From: Hysterangium stoloniferum | Taxonomy: Eukaryota; Basidiomycota; Agaricomycetes; Hysterangiales; Hysterangiaceae | Direction of reading: 5' to 3' | DNA: 64,000 nt | Assembly (NCBI GenBank): GCA_015178975.1 | Contig: WHVD01000094.1 | Span: 186,001-250,000 of the forward strand | Made by a program: the position numbers and the translations under genes | Notes under the pieces: model-generated | Told to the model about the DNA's origin: nothing | The model's input: the letters and a program-made list of their open reading frames with translations, nothing else | The model's database searches: none | Shown: in pieces, positions 46,643-59,768 of the stretch | How positions within the stretch are numbered: position 1 is the stretch's first letter | Layout of the letters: each line of letters starts with the position of its first letter

Positions 46643-47880
46643 GAGGGGACTGATTATTTGGAAGAACGATATACATCTGCGAGATTTATGTGGGTCGCGC
46701 GGAAGTGAACAAGTAGAAAGGCGTTCGGTTCCGCATGGAATATCATCTCGCGTAAGGAAAAAAAGATTGAAGCCGATCCCGCGACTTCCGACTTAGGCCG
46801 CCGGCAAGTCATCTTCATGAGCTGGCGGCGACGCGTCACGTCACACGCCCACGTCACCGGAATGTTCATGAGAGGAGATGCTCCTCGGACATGTCATTTG
46901 CGGGCCGTGGCTGACTTCTGCTCAGCGTGAAAAGGCAAGCGGGAGTCCACAAATGAATACGAGCTACGTGGTGCTTGCTCAAACTATGGGGGAAGTATGA
47001 TTGATTGTTTGATATATTACCCATGACCAAGGAAGACATGGAATACCTCAAGGCGACTTTCCAAAAATAAACAGAAGCACGGAAAGTGCCACAATGGGTG
47101 AAAACGGACATTACTTATGCTAGTCAGCGTCTGATCCGCCAAAACTCCGCTCAGGAATCAGTTCAATATCAACTATTATCCGCCCAATGTACCCCCGGCC
47201 GACCCGCCTTACTGGGTATGTCTCATACACCCATGAATAATATTACGAATACCTCTGGCCTACCTAAAAAATTTTCCCTCGTCCCTCACCGTCCTCCCGG
47301 TAACACACACACCCCTGCGCAGGCTTTGTGACCATATCCAATGTGACCGTCAGCCACTGTGTCATTCGGCTCCCAAACCCCAGGGCTCATCATTGCATAT
47401 CGTCGCGGCGTCGTCGTCGCCGACGGCGATGGCAGCCACACCTCCTAAATGTCCTCAAAAAATTCCATTTTTTCCCATCCCATCGTGTAAACATATTCTA
47501 GTAATATTACTCGTTTATTACGTCCATTTTCAATAAACAACGACAAGCTTGCAGACTGAGGATCCCAAAAGAAAATTGGTGCGTGAAAAGCTTATTATTG
47601 GCAAACATGTATCTGCGTTTCTCATTTTATAAAATTATCATTGTCTTACCTGCTCTTGACTCTTTTGTCTCAACTGATTGATGCTACATATCGACATATA
47701 CTTATACTGAACCACGGAAGCTTACTTGATGACGAGCCAATCATCGCGTGATGTGACGTTACTTCACATGATTCCTCCATACTGCCGATAGCACTCACCC
47801 CTCCTCCTTTTCATTGCTCCCTATCCCTTTTACAATACCCAAGGATTTCAAGACCAAATCTACTTCGTGCAAGGTAATGA
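46643..47880. other. Intergenic region upstream of the mannosidase
   Basis: Normal CpG content, host-like. It contains the GH92 promoter side (46650-46900) and a (GTC)n-like patch at 47400-47440. No gene was recognised. Confidence 0.4.
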
Positions 47881-47894
47881 CATTTGGTTGATGA

Positions 47895-48190
47895 CAAAAC
47901 TGGACGGGTAGTGCAGACCACTCGAGGTCCCCAGAATATAGCTCAAGCACACGCTGACCTTAGGGTTCAACGCAAAGCTATGGTAGAAAGTATGTCTCTT
48001 TTTAGCTATATTAACTCTTACTTACCTCCATCTATCCAGATTCCACTGTGATTGAACAAGAAGTATTGCGAGGGCATGGGGTCAGTGTGGCAACCCTTTT
48101 ACCTCCACCTCCACTGACTTCTCAAAATGGTGCAATTGGTATGGATCCTCTGGACTTTATTACTATAGATTTAGTAAAGGATGTCAATGA
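47895..48190 (+). pseudogene. Unidentified coding remnant
   Basis: Protein-like frames 'DKTGRVVQTTRGPQNIAQAH' with 'RVQRKAMVES' (47895-47990), then an intron-like GTATGT...CAG and 'STVIEQEVLRGHGVSVATLL' (48040-48100). No start, end or family is visible. It could be the tail of a transposon ORF or of a host gene. Confidence 0.3.
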
Positions 48191-48894
48191 TGGAGATTGA
48201 GTTACTGATGTGGGTGACAGACTCTACTTATAATTATTTTCTTCAATGTCAAATAATAGCATTTTGGTTTGATAATCTATGTCAAGTAACAATTGTATTG
48301 CAAGTGGAACACCCCAGCAAACTGAGAGAAACCTTTTTGTATGTTAGCAACTACCTTTCAGAACCCTGCTTATACTATTCATCCTTCTGGCAACCTGCCC
48401 TTTGGTGTCCCCCACAATGGTGTCTCAATAACTCATCTTCAAATGATTTCTTTTTTTGGCCACACTCTTCTGTTTCTTGTCCAATGATCTTCTGTTATTT
48501 CTTGTAACATTCCATTGTGTTATTCACCTTTCCTAAATTCTTACTGTTTTATCCTTACCTCATATATTCATCATTTTTATTAGGACAGGGAAACCTGCCA
48601 GGACCCAGAACACACCTATAAGTATTTGACACTCTATATTGTGTGATGGCATGCACTGGACTCCACCCGGATAACCTGGACTCCATTCTATATGTGCCAA
48701 CTCTCTGTATCATATGAACTATGCACTGGACCCCACCTGGACATTCTGGATGTTAAGGCAATATATATAATATATGGCTGCCATTTATTTTATTTAAGTT
48801 TATTATATTTTTCTACATTTTTTCTATATTTTCTCTATATTTTATAAGGTGCATATGTATATGCACCTACAGACAGATACAGGTGCAAACATGA

Positions 48895-49095
48895 TTACAT
48901 AATCACACCACCGTCAAAAGGCCACACTGCCATTGCAAAGTTGCTGCTGCTGTCGCCATCATCGCATGGCTGTATCCATTGTCATCGCAAGGTCGCTGTA
49001 TCCGCCATCATCGCAAGGCCATCACAGCCATCATCATTGTGAGGTCGCCACAACTGCTGTCATCATAAGGCCACCACCACTGCCCATAGCCTGGT
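48895..49095. repeat. Degenerate GCCATCATCGCAAGG repeats
   Basis: Irregular direct repeats with units of about 20-36 bp (GCCATCATCGCAAGGTCGC and variants) in the upstream half of the 48751-49572 LTR. Confidence 0.6.
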
Positions 49096-49338
49096 TGACA
49101 CACAGTGCCTCGGTCTAAAGTTGTCCCTGTGCACAGATGTGCACTCCACTGCTGCAGACAAAGTCAGTGCCAATGCAAACACTGAGGTGCCAGTTTGCTC
49201 AATAGCAGTGCATATATGCACTTTCTCTTAATTTCTCATAAATAGTAAATAGTATAAATAGGGGACATGTACATAGCTAGTCTTTAGTTTCAATCTCTTA
49301 GGAATCCCACTAAAACAAGTGTGATCTCCTGTCATTGA

Positions 49339-49527
49339 GCTATCCCCTCTTCACTTCATATTTCTGCTATCCCCTCTTCACTTCATATTTCTGCTATCCC
49401 CTCTTCACTTCATATTTCTGCTATCCCCTCTTCACTTCATATTTCTGCTATCCCCTCTTCACTTCATATTTTTGCTATCCCCTCTTCACTTCATATTTCT
49501 GCTATCCCCTCTTCACTTCATATTTCT
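49339..49527. repeat. 27-bp tandem repeat, seven units
   Basis: GCTATCCCCTCTTCACTTCA plus TATTTCT, seven head-to-tail copies, one with a single C-to-T change. The period keeps one frame open (YPLFTSYFC repeated), but its place inside an LTR argues for a minisatellite. Confidence 0.92.
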
Positions 49528-52485
49528 GTGTTTTATCTTGTGTTTGGTAGCCTTGTTAGTATTGCCCTAACACTGGACCCCCTTTGTTCTCAATCCATCT
49601 TTGCCCATTTGTCATCTAGGGTAGTTTACTGCCATGTTTCCCTATTTGTTTGACATCTGGTTTATTGTGTTATTGTACTCTTGATATGTGTTATGACCTG
49701 TTCCTGGATACTTCAATATCTGATATCATCCAAAACATCTGACCTCCACCCCAAGTCTCCAATCTGACTTCCCACCTCACTATCTGATCCCAACTTCTGA
49801 CTATGGAACATTCATAGTTCCTGTACTTTCAGATCTCATTCTTGTTTCACATTTGGTAATTTGTTGATTGACAAGTATTCACTTGTTTGCTTATTGTATT
49901 CCCATTTCAGAGTACTTCTGATTCCATCTTATTGTGATCTTAGTTTGTAGTACAATAATGAGAAAACTTATATATATTAGTTTTCACGAATTTGTACTTT
50001 ACCTTAGATTTGATAGACTTAGTTTCTCATTCCTTCCTTCTCTCTGTACACTCAATATGTATTCAGAACTCTTCAGAACTCTGAATATCTGTATCCTCCA
50101 GCATAAATCACATCTCTGAAATTAAGGACTTTGAGACTTTGCATAGAGGTGCAGCACATAAGCTGAAGCTGACGTCCTGACCCTATTTGGAAGTTTCCAA
50201 GTTCCTGGTCACTTTCTGATAGTTCTGGAATAAGTTTCCAACATGGCACATAACAGTATATCAGATCTGAACTCTGCGACTTGCTCATCATGGGTCCCAA
50301 ATGCAAAGCTACTGAAGGACCATCCCAACTTCAATCTCTATTGCAACTTTATACCACTCAACCTGAAACCCCAGCTCAGCCAATAACATCAGCTTCTGTT
50401 GAAGAATTTATTGAGGTAGTGAAAGATCCTGATGCTCCTGAAGTGTCCAATGATGACATAGAAGAACAACCAACAAATTGAAAAAGAAATCTTCTGATGA
50501 ACCAACTGAAGTAATGTTTATCAACTCCATTGTGAAATTTGCTGACTATCTGAAATCTGCTGAGGAAAGAAAAGAATCATCCCACATGGAGGCAAAGAAC
50601 CCGAACCATTTACTGGCAAGGATCTGAAAAATTGAAGAATTTCCTTCTTTAATGCCATTTCAGTTTCCATGATTGACCCACTGCATTCGAGTCTGACAGT
50701 TGAAAAGTCAGCTTTGCACTCTCTTATCTTAAGGATACCACTCAGGGTTGGTTTGAACCTGGACTTTCCGGATTATCCAATGAGACAACTGTATGGCTCA
50801 ATGACTGGGACAAATTTGTTGAAGAACTGGAAACTAAATTTGGACCTTACAATCAATCTGGTGAAGCAGAAAATGAACTAATGACACTTAAGATGAAGGA
50901 TAGTTAATGAGTTTCCAATTATCTTGTCAAGTTCAATACCCTCACTGCATGCTGTGGATGGGATGATTCTGCCCTCAGGCAACATTTCTATATGGGTCTT
51001 CCATCATGCCTAAAAGATGATATCTGCAAAGATGGAAAGCCCAAAACTCTCCAACTCATGCAGATGAAAGCTCAGACATCCAATGGCCACTATTGGGGAT
51101 GAAAAGTGGAAATTTCCCAAGAAAATCTGACAGAATGTTCTCAAGGCAATAAGGCATCGACTAGCAAGTCTTCCAGCAACAACACTGGCAACAACACTGG
51201 CAACACTGGTGGCAAATCAAATTCTGATCAGAAGAAAGACAAAAAATCCAACAAGGAAAAACAGTCAACTTCCAATAAACCTGACATTTCCCACCTGTTG
51301 GGTTCCAACGGTAAAGTCACCCCAAAGGAGAAACAATGATGCATAGATAACGACCTCAGTCTTTTCTGTGGAAAAGGTGGACACAAGGTTTCCAATTGCA
51401 GCATTAAGTCTAACTCTTCCAAGGCTCACAGGGCAACTTCCACTACAACTACAACATCCAAGGAAAAACCTGCCACAGAGTTGAAAAAAGAGTATGCAAC
51501 CCTCCAGAATCTGCACAGACAGAGGGTTGCATTGACTCTCTCCATGTCTCTGAGATTATCTGTCTCAACACATCTGCTCTCACTAACCCTGACTCATTAT
51601 TTTTAAAACTCATTTCTGACCTTCTTGGAAATTTAGTGTTTCAAGCTCTGATAGATTCCAGCTCCACACACTGTTTTGGAGATACCACCTTTGCCACAAA
51701 ACATAATCTGAAACTCCACTCTATTCCCACAATTTCTTTGCATCTGTTTGATGGCACTAGCAACACAGCAATTACTCAAGCCTGTGACATGTCTATCCAG
51801 TTCCTGTGTGGAACATCCCAGATGGTTACCTTTTTCATAACACAGTTGGACTCTAGCTGTTCAGTCGTTCTTGGATACAACTGGCTCACCCGATATAATC
51901 TGTTGATTGACTGAGTATTGGGCAGTATTGATTTCTGGATTCCTGACACTTCTGTTCCTCCTACAGTGTCTAATCTGGCCCAGAGCCTCTTTGGCCTCTA
52001 TGGCACCTCCAGCTTCTACTGAAACCTATGAACCTCTGAAGATCTCTCTCATCAATGCTGCAGCATTTGTTAGAGTGAGTAAACTGGATAGATCACAGTG
52101 TTTTTCAATCAGCTTAAAAGTTGATGAAGCGTCTGGACATTTTGCAACTCCAGAATTATCTGAGCTGAAAGCCAACCTGGAAGGAGTTTCCGAGAAATAC
52201 CATGATTTCGCAGATATTTTCAGTAAGCAGAAAGCTGACTGGCTTGCACCATATAGGCCTTACGACTTAAACATAGATATTGAGCCTGGTTCAAACCCAC
52301 CCTTAGGACCTATTTACCTGTTGTCCCAATCAGAACTTTCATCTATTCAGGAGTTCTTGGATGAACATTTGTCAATAGTTTTATCTGTCCCTCAAAGTCT
52401 CCATATGGAGCACCTGTCCTTTTCATCAGAAAGAAGGATGGTTCCCTTCAACTCTGTGTCAATTTCTGAGGTTTAAATTCCATAA

Positions 52486-52889
52486 TGTAAGGCTGTAGGT
52501 ATCAGCCTCACTCAGCAACAGACAGGACAATGTTATCTGATTGCGAATTGTAATGATATACAGTAAGACAGTAAGTGATAGGTGAGTTCTTTTTTCTATG
52601 AGAGTAGCTACTAAAAGATTCTCTCTTAAAGGACTTCTTCTGGTGGAACAATCGGAGAATGAAGGTACCAAGGCCCAAGGAAAATGTTGTTTCGAGGGGG
52701 AAGTGATTGTGGAGATGGGAAATTAATAATTGCGATCAGGGCAGCGAGACAAAAAAAGGGGAACAATCCTGGTGACAATAGGCAAGCGGGATGGTGTGGC
52801 CACCAGAAGGGGGATGATCGGGGAGACAATAGGTGAGCAGTCAGTGTTGGTGTGACATATGTTTCTGTCATAAGACCACCAGGATTACA
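52486..52889. mobile_element. Solo LTR inside element C
   Basis: 404 bp TGTAAGGC...GGATTACA in the reverse-transcriptase region, with target duplication CATAA (52481-52485 and 52890-52894). Its end GGATTACA is shared with the TRIM LTRs at 24.2/25.2 kb, so it may belong to a related family. Confidence 0.82.
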
Positions 52890-55559
52890 CATAACATGGA
52901 AAGATAAGTATCCACTTCTGCATGTTACTGATTTACTTGATGCCCCATGGAAAGCTTGGATTTATACCAAAATAGACCTTTAACATGTCTATCATTTGGT
53001 CCAAATTGCTGAAGGCAATGAATGGAAGACTGCTTTCTGGACCCACTATGGATCCCTTGAATGGTTGGTTATGCCTTTTTGGCCTGAACTATGGAAAGTC
53101 AAGGATATCCAATCATTTTTAGGTTTTGCAAATGTCTACCATTGATTTATTTGGAACTATTCAGATATTACAAGACTGCTCACTCACCTTACCTGTAAAT
53201 CTCAACCATGGGTTTTTGACAACAAATGCCATTCTGCTTTTCAGACTCTAAAAAATGCCTTCACTTCCGCTCCAATTCTTTCTCATTGGAAACCTGATGT
53301 TCTGATCATTGTGGAAACTGATGCTTCTAACTATGCAATTGTTGTGATTCTTTCCATTCAAGATTCCAATGGTGAAATTCATCCAGTTGCATTTCTTTCT
53401 CGGACACTTTCAGTTTCTGAACTCAATTATGACATTCATGATGAGGAACTTTTGGCAATCTTCAAAGCTTTCAAATATTGGTGGCACTACCTTGAAGGTT
53501 CTGCAGATCCTGTTGACATCATTACTGATCACAAAAATTTGGAGTATTTTTCCACCACTAAACTTTTGACCTGATGGCAAGCCTGCTGGTCTGAATTTCT
53601 CTCTGCTTTCAACATGATTATCTGTTTCTGACCCAGACATCTTGGTGGAAAACTGGATGCCATGACTCAACAATGGGATGTCTATCCTAAAGAGGGGGAA
53701 AGTAACTATGCCATTGTTAATCTGCACAACATGAAACCAGTTTTTACAACACAGCAACTTTCCACATTTATCCAAGCAACTTCCCTCTACCATCCAATTA
53801 TGTGTAGTGTTATGATTATGGACATTGAGCAATTACATCAAGATATCCTTTCTGTACTTACTTCCAATCTGGCTCTCAAGTCACATCTAGAAGTTCCCAA
53901 CAATCCCGATCAACCCCAGTGGTCCCAAGACTCTCAAGGTTTCATCCATCTCGATGGATGTATCTATGTTCCAGATTCTGACAATCTCTGACTCCACATA
54001 CTTCAGTACAAACATGATCATCCAATCTCTGGACATTATGGCATTCACAATACTCTTGGTTTAATCTGAAGAGAATATACTTGGCCAACCTCTGAGATTT
54101 CATAACCCAGTTCTGTCATTCATGCACCACTTGCTTACACTCTAAATCCCAGAGACATAAGCCATATGGCCTTCTCAAGCAACTCCTGGAAAAACCCTGG
54201 AACTCAATTTCCATGGATTGTATCGAACAACTCCCAACTTCTGAAGGCTTTACATCCATTCTAGTTGTTGTAGACCAATTCTCGAAATAAAGAATTTTCA
54301 TACCCACTCATGATACAATTATGTCCTTACAATTAGCAGAACTTTTCATCATTCACATATTTTCCAAACATGGTGTTCCATCTCACATAACTTCCAATTG
54401 AGGTTCCAAATTTGTTTCCCATTTCTTTAAGGCCCTCGGAAAAGCTCTTGATATGAAATTACATTTCACTTTGGGATATCATCCAGAAGGTGATGGACAG
54501 ACAGAATGTGTCAACCAAACCCTGGAACAATACTCTGCATTTATTGCAACTACCAACAGGACACCTGGAAATCCCTTCTTCCACTTATGTAATTTGCTTA
54601 CAATAACTCTCCAAATGCCACTACTGGCATCTCTCCCTTCTTTGCCAACAAAGGATATAATCCTAATCTCACAGTATATATTGAATGAGATTTGGCTTCC
54701 ACTTGTGCTCAAGAATTTATTACTGACCTCAATGAGTTACATCAAGAACTTCGGAAAGCTATTTCTTCCACTCAGGAACTTTATCAACATTCTGTGGATA
54801 AAAACAGAATCCTGCCTCCTAACTTCAAGATTGGAGACCAGGTTTTTGTAAAAGTTCAATTCTTCCGGGCTACCCAACCTTCCAAAAAACTTGCTGAGAA
54901 ATTCTTAGGTCCTTTCGAGATTATAGCACAAGCTGGCTCACTTTCCTGGACTCTCTGACTTCCCAAAAGTATGTGAGCAGTTCATCCTGTTTTCCACATT
55001 TCCATGTTAGAACCTTGTGTTCCTAACAACATCCTGGAACATAGTCAACCTCTGCCTCCTCTGGTCATCATTGACAGAGAACCCAAATTTGAATTTTCTG
55101 AGATTTTGGATTCTAAAATTGACAATCACTGACGTACTTGTAAACTGCTTTTTTTAGTCAAATGGGCAGGCTATGAAGATGCCAATGAAGAAACTTCATG
55201 GATATTGGCCATGGAACTTGGACACACTATGGAAATTGTAACTGACTTCCACACCACTTATCCTAGTAAACCCAGACCTTTATCAACACTCTGATTCTCA
55301 TTTTCCCTGTCTTTTAGCTCATCCTTTTCCTTATTGGCATACATACCTTTCAGAAACTACAATAATACCAATGCTGACCATTACCTTTTCCAGGAACTCA
55401 TTTTGTTTTCAGAAGTTCCAATTCAATGCCCAGAAACCCTTCTCTTGGACATCATTATGGCACTCTAAGGTCTTGAACCTTAATTAACTCTATCCCAATA
55501 AATACCATCACATTAATGGTATCTCTAAGGAGTCTGATGCTAGTATTGTCATCCATATT

Positions 55560-56349
55560 CAGCACTTCAGTTTCCACAGGCCTGGCCATTCCCGAGGTTC
55601 CTGTGACTGCCACTTTTTCCACCTTTTCTGTTTTTTTTTTCTGCCTTTTTGACCTTTTGAGCCTTTTCATTTTTTGGAGTCTGCTTTACAGCGAGAGTGC
55701 ACAGAATTTTGTTTACCATGCAAGGAAAACAGGTCCTGCCCCATTTTACCTTCTGTCTCCAACAAGTAATGCCCCGGCTCGCACAATGCTGACATGGAAC
55801 TTCACGGGAAATCTCCATCCATTCTGGAGCCCTGGTCTTTTGTTTCTGTTTGGGAAATTAGTCATATTCTGGAATTTTACAAAATTAGTTACCTTTGGAC
55901 TTGAGGCCCAACCTTGTCCTCCTCATCTACCTCAATGGCTTTCTGCTGTTGTCTACTGTTATCAGAAATACATGGAACATTTCTGGCTCACTAACTTTTC
56001 CATCCCATTTCTCTTTCAACTGCTGTTCTTCTGCCATGGCATCCTGCTGTTTCTTCTCCGCCTCTTCCCACAGCCTCTGATCTTCTGTAATCTTCCACAA
56101 CCATTCCTTCCTCTTTTCCTCTGCTTCTTTCTCCACCTTCACCCACTCCAACTCACATTTTTCTGCTTCTTCCACCTCCTTCAATTCCCACATCAACTCT
56201 CTCTCCTCCTCATAGTGTTATCACCTCAGCTCCTCCATCCTCTGTCATTTTAGTTGAAGTTCTTCAACCCTCAACATCTTAGTGAGAAGGGCAATTTCAG
56301 TATCTGAATCTTCTGGAGTGGTGGCAAAGAAGGGATGGCGAATCAACAT
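55560..56349 (-). pseudogene. Antisense coiled-coil/Zn2Cys6 gene, copy C
   Basis: Opposite strand to gag-pol, between chromodomain and 3' LTR of element C. ATG context at 56349 (MLIRHPFFATTPEDSDTE), then a highly charged coiled coil (LWEEAEKKQQDAMAEEQQLK, 55960-56190). Two introns sit at the same places as in copies A, B and E. The cysteine cluster is CX2CX6CX10CX2CX6C (CQHCASRGITC ... CFPCMVNKILC, 55690-55800), with a Lys-rich tail after it. A TATA motif (TATAAAAA, about 56397-56404) stands about 55 bp upstream. Broken, but the domain layout is clear. Confidence 0.65.
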
Positions 56350-57570
56350 GCAAGTCGTGGTTAAAGAAAGAAAATCGTTATTTTGAATATTTGGAAGTTT
56401 TTATACTCAGATCAGCAGCTGAAACTCTCCACTTCCAAATTTGTGTAATTTCATGACACATAATGCATAACCAATGGTTCAATGCTCAGTACCTAATCAC
56501 CTCTATGGGATTTCAGCCTAACAGGGGGGTACTGTTATGACCCATTCCCAGATACTTCAATATCTGATATCATCTGAAACATCTGACCTCCACCCCAAGT
56601 CTCCAATCTGACTTCCCACCTCAATATCCAATCCTGACTTCTGACTATGGAACATTCATAGTTCCCATACTTCCAGATCTCATCCTTGTTCCACATTTGG
56701 TAATTTGTCAATTGACAAGTATTCACTCATTTGCTTATTGTATTCCCATTTCAGAATACTTCCAATTCTGTCTTATTGTGATCTTAGTTTGTAGTACAAT
56801 AATGAGAAAATGTATATTAGTTTCCATGAATTTGTACTTTACATTAGATCTGATATCAACTTAGTTTCTTATTCCTTCCTTCTCTCTGTATGCTCAATAT
56901 TCAGAACTCTTCGGAACTCTGAATATCTGTATCCTCTGGTGTAAATCCTATCTCTAAAATTAAGTACTTTGAGTGTTTGCATAGAGGTGCAGCATATAAG
57001 CTGAAGCTGACATCCTGACCCTATTTGGAAGTTTCTGAGTTCCTGGTCACTTTCCAATAATTCTGGAATAAGTTCCTGACATGGCACTTAACAATATGTC
57101 TTTTTGTATGTCTAAGTTAGTAGTACAATAATCTACTAGTCTATATGTATAGTCCAGTAGTTATTTGTACATACAATCTGATCAGAAAATCGACTTAGTT
57201 TCTACTTGTCTTTTGCTCCTTGCATGTTCTTGGAACCCATGGGTTTCCTGTCCACTCCTGTTTGACATTGGACAACACGATCTGTGAAGGTGCAGCACAT
57301 AAGCTGTAGCCACATCCTTCCTGGAACTTCTGCAGGTTTCCCTGGAGACCTACCTGTGAGTCCCATGCTTAACAAATTTGATCTGTTACACATTTTCTCC
57401 ACTTCACTCTTCCATTACTGTGTGTAATCACATCTTTGGACCTCTGTCTCATTCTGTACCATTCTGTCTCCATTTAAAACTTACATAGTATAAAATCTTC
57501 TCCTTGTACTGTACTGTTATTTAGTTTGGATATTGACTTAGGTCACCCCATTCTATTCTTAGTGCTATTT

Positions 57571-59019
57571 TGTTAAGGTGTTGAGGACAAAGGGGAACTA
57601 AGTGGAAGACTGGGAGGTCCATATGCATGTACTTTACTAGGGCACTGGCTGGTTCTAAGACAAGTAGAGCTTGGCTTCAACTTATGTGTTGCACCCTTGC
57701 ATGAACTGTCTGGGTGCTCTTGTTAAGATCTAAGCAAGGGGAGCAAAAGGGGATGATTTCAGAGGTCCAAAAATGGTGAATTGTACTAATCAGGAGGCCC
57801 AATTCTATAAGGCAAAGTGGAGCTTGGCTTCAACATGTGTGTTGTGCCCTTGCATGAACTGTTAGGCTGCTCTGGTATTTCAAACAGAGTGGATAGTACA
57901 ATAAGGATGACACTTAGCTCAATTGACTGGAGGGCCAAAAATACTAAGAGTTGTAGAGTAAAGAGTATTAAGAGAAATGTAAGGAGGACTTAAACAAGAG
58001 GAGGGTAATCTAGGTTGAGTTTCAAAGTAAAGCACTGTAGCATACATGAGAAAGACTTTATACTATGTGTAGCAGATGATTGGAAGGCTGATTAGAGAAG
58101 TGAGAGGTCATGATAGGTCAAAAGAAGTATGGAAAGGAACAAGGAACAAACCAGAACTAAATGCAATGTAATAAAAGTATTCTGAAAGGTCTGAGGTGGC
58201 AAATAACATTTACACATAGAATGGATGAAGGGAGAGCATTGGAATGGAGATGGAATGGAACACCTAAAGGGGTAAACTACAACACAACAGGTTTTGGGGT
58301 GTCATGTTTTGGGGCTCCAATGTCAGGATGCTGGAGGGTTACAAAGGTAAGAGCAAGTTGTAGGGGCTGAAAGACAGGGATCCCAACATAAACCAAGTGT
58401 TGGAGTCCTGAGGTGGTGGCTCCATATCCCAAGGCACTGATGTCAGGGTTCCAGAAGGGTTATCAAGGTAAGACCAAGTTGTAAGGTCCAAAAGGGTGAG
58501 GATCCTAACAGTTCTGGTATTTTGGAAACAAGCAAGATGTACACTTAAACAAAATAACCAATGCTTAGCTGATAACTGGAAAGCCAAAGTCTAAGGCTGA
58601 CAATGATTAAAATCTCAGACTTGCCAAAGATGAGAGTATGGGATACTAATAACAGAATGGAGGAATACCTAAGTCAATATTGAAACTGAGGAACAGTAGA
58701 ATACAGGACATGGCAGAGTTCTGAAATGGGATTACAAAGAGTGATGGAAGAGTGAGGTGGATCAAACAAGTGATGGATCAAAGTATGAGTAAACAGAAAA
58801 AATAAGAGTGTAGCAAAAGTGAATAATACAAAGAAATGATACAAAGAAATAATGGAGAACCATCAGGATGGAACCAAAGAGATTTGCTCAACCAGGAAAT
58901 AGCTTGAGTACAAGTTGTTGGGGCACTATCATCAGGGATACTGGTGTCAGAGGCACCAAATGGTGGGCTGCCAGAAAGGTGAATACTCCAAGGGGGTTCT
59001 GAAATGAGGGTTCCTAACA
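57571..59019 (-). mobile_element. Long LTR-like segment with two boxes
   Basis: TGTTAAGGTG...TTCCTAACA, 1449 bp. Two copies of the conserved box about 153 bp apart (57678-57691 and 57831-57844), both with CAAC/GTTG stems. Internal repeats lie at about 58290-58400 and 58430-58530. No target duplication was determined. It probably belongs to the same LTR superfamily, expanded by internal duplication. Confidence 0.5.
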
Positions 59020-59768
59020 GATCTCTACCATTGTACCTCAGTCTTTGGCAAGTCCAAAACTAAGGGCCACCTCAACAGGGCCTGTGGTCTCTGTGGTCTC
59101 ACACAAGGTTAGCAGAGGGATATCCAAAGAGAAAAAGATTGGGGGGGCTCTGCTAGGTGCTTTGAAATATAGGGTGACTAAAAATAGAGTGATGTGACTT
59201 TTGTTCTTCATATTGTCACTATTGCCAATTTGGAAGCATGTGTCAAGGCTCTTCAAGGTTATAAACCTACTTGTTATTAGTGCAATATGAGTCTTCAGGA
59301 ACATACAGCATACCAAGAGGAAATCACAAAGAAGATGGCCACAGGTATGATAGTCAAGAAACCTTGCAAGAAACACTCTGATGCTGGAGTCAAATGCAAG
59401 AATTGAGAGGGGGAGAGGGAAGATAGTGAGGATAATGATGATAGTGATAAAGAAAACAATTGGGCAAAGGGCTGGGAAAAGGAAGTCAGATGTATTGAAG
59501 AAGGTCCAGACTTTGGATGATGAGTAGTTGTTGAAAAATAATCACTGTCTCAAACAAGAAAGAAATCCCCCATAGGTTTACCATTGGGAAATATATATTA
59601 TTAGTGGCTAATAGTACTAGAATATATTTACACAATGGTAGGAAAAAACAATGGAAATTTTTGAGGACATTTGGGGGGTGTGGCTGCCATTGCTCTTGCT
59701 GATGGTGATGGTGAGTGCTGGGGTTTGGGAGCTGAATGACATAGTGGCTGATGATCATATTGGATATA
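59020..59768. other. Unassigned repeat-type DNA
   Basis: CpG-poor. Starts GATCTCTACC right after the LTR end. An open stretch 'VKKPCKKHSDAGVKCKN' near 59350-59405 is Cys/Lys-rich but lacks the six-cysteine pattern. No pol motif. Confidence 0.3.

Larger units (their letters stand above)
48751..49572 (+). mobile_element. Solo LTR with CTGGA target duplication
   Basis: TGTTAAGGCAATA...TATTGCCCTAACA, near-perfect 13-bp inverted ends, 822 bp, flanked by CTGGA at 48746-48750 and 49573-49577. A TATA-like TATAAATA at about 49254 precedes a presumed leader with a 27-bp repeat array. Probably a Copia-type solo LTR. Confidence 0.72.
49689..57093 (+). mobile_element. Full-length Ty3/gypsy element C
   Basis: LTRs 49689-50255 and 56533-57093 (TGTTATG...TAACA) with the target duplication ATATG (49684-49688, 57094-57098) and a polypurine tract ACAGGGGGG before the 3' LTR. 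Order: gag from 50291 with zinc knuckle CGKGGHKVSNC (51370), protease-like 'ALIDSSSTHCFGD' (51642), reverse transcriptase, RNase H (IVETDASNYAI, 53310), integrase, chromodomain (VKWAGYEDANEETSWILA, 55160). The opposite-strand Zn2Cys6 gene follows. Broken by many changes, plus one inserted solo LTR. LTRs differ by about 10 percent, mostly TpG/CpA, so it is old. Confidence 0.88.
48577..57371 (+). mobile_element. Gypsy-family LTR split by two later insertions
   Basis: Pieces 48577-48750, 49578-49688 and 57094-57371 align in order with the LTR at 59769-60213 (inverse), for example 'TTTGACATCTGGTTTATTGTG' at 49650 and CATACAATCTGATCAGAAAATC at 57170, ending CATGCTTAACA at 57371. The hairpin box is on the minus strand (57303-57306/57293-57296). 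The interruptions are the solo LTR 48751-49572 and element C. Confidence 0.65.

Noticed and set aside
49339-49527. CRISPR-like repeat array
   Set aside because: Units are directly tandem without spacers, in a eukaryotic LTR.
49335-49550. Open frame of repeated YPLFTSYFC
   Set aside because: A 27-bp minisatellite inside a solo LTR, with no start context or flanking coding sequence.
55516-56253. 245-aa Leu/Phe-rich plus-strand open frame
   Set aside because: Shadow of the Lys/Glu-rich antisense coiled-coil gene copy C on the other strand.
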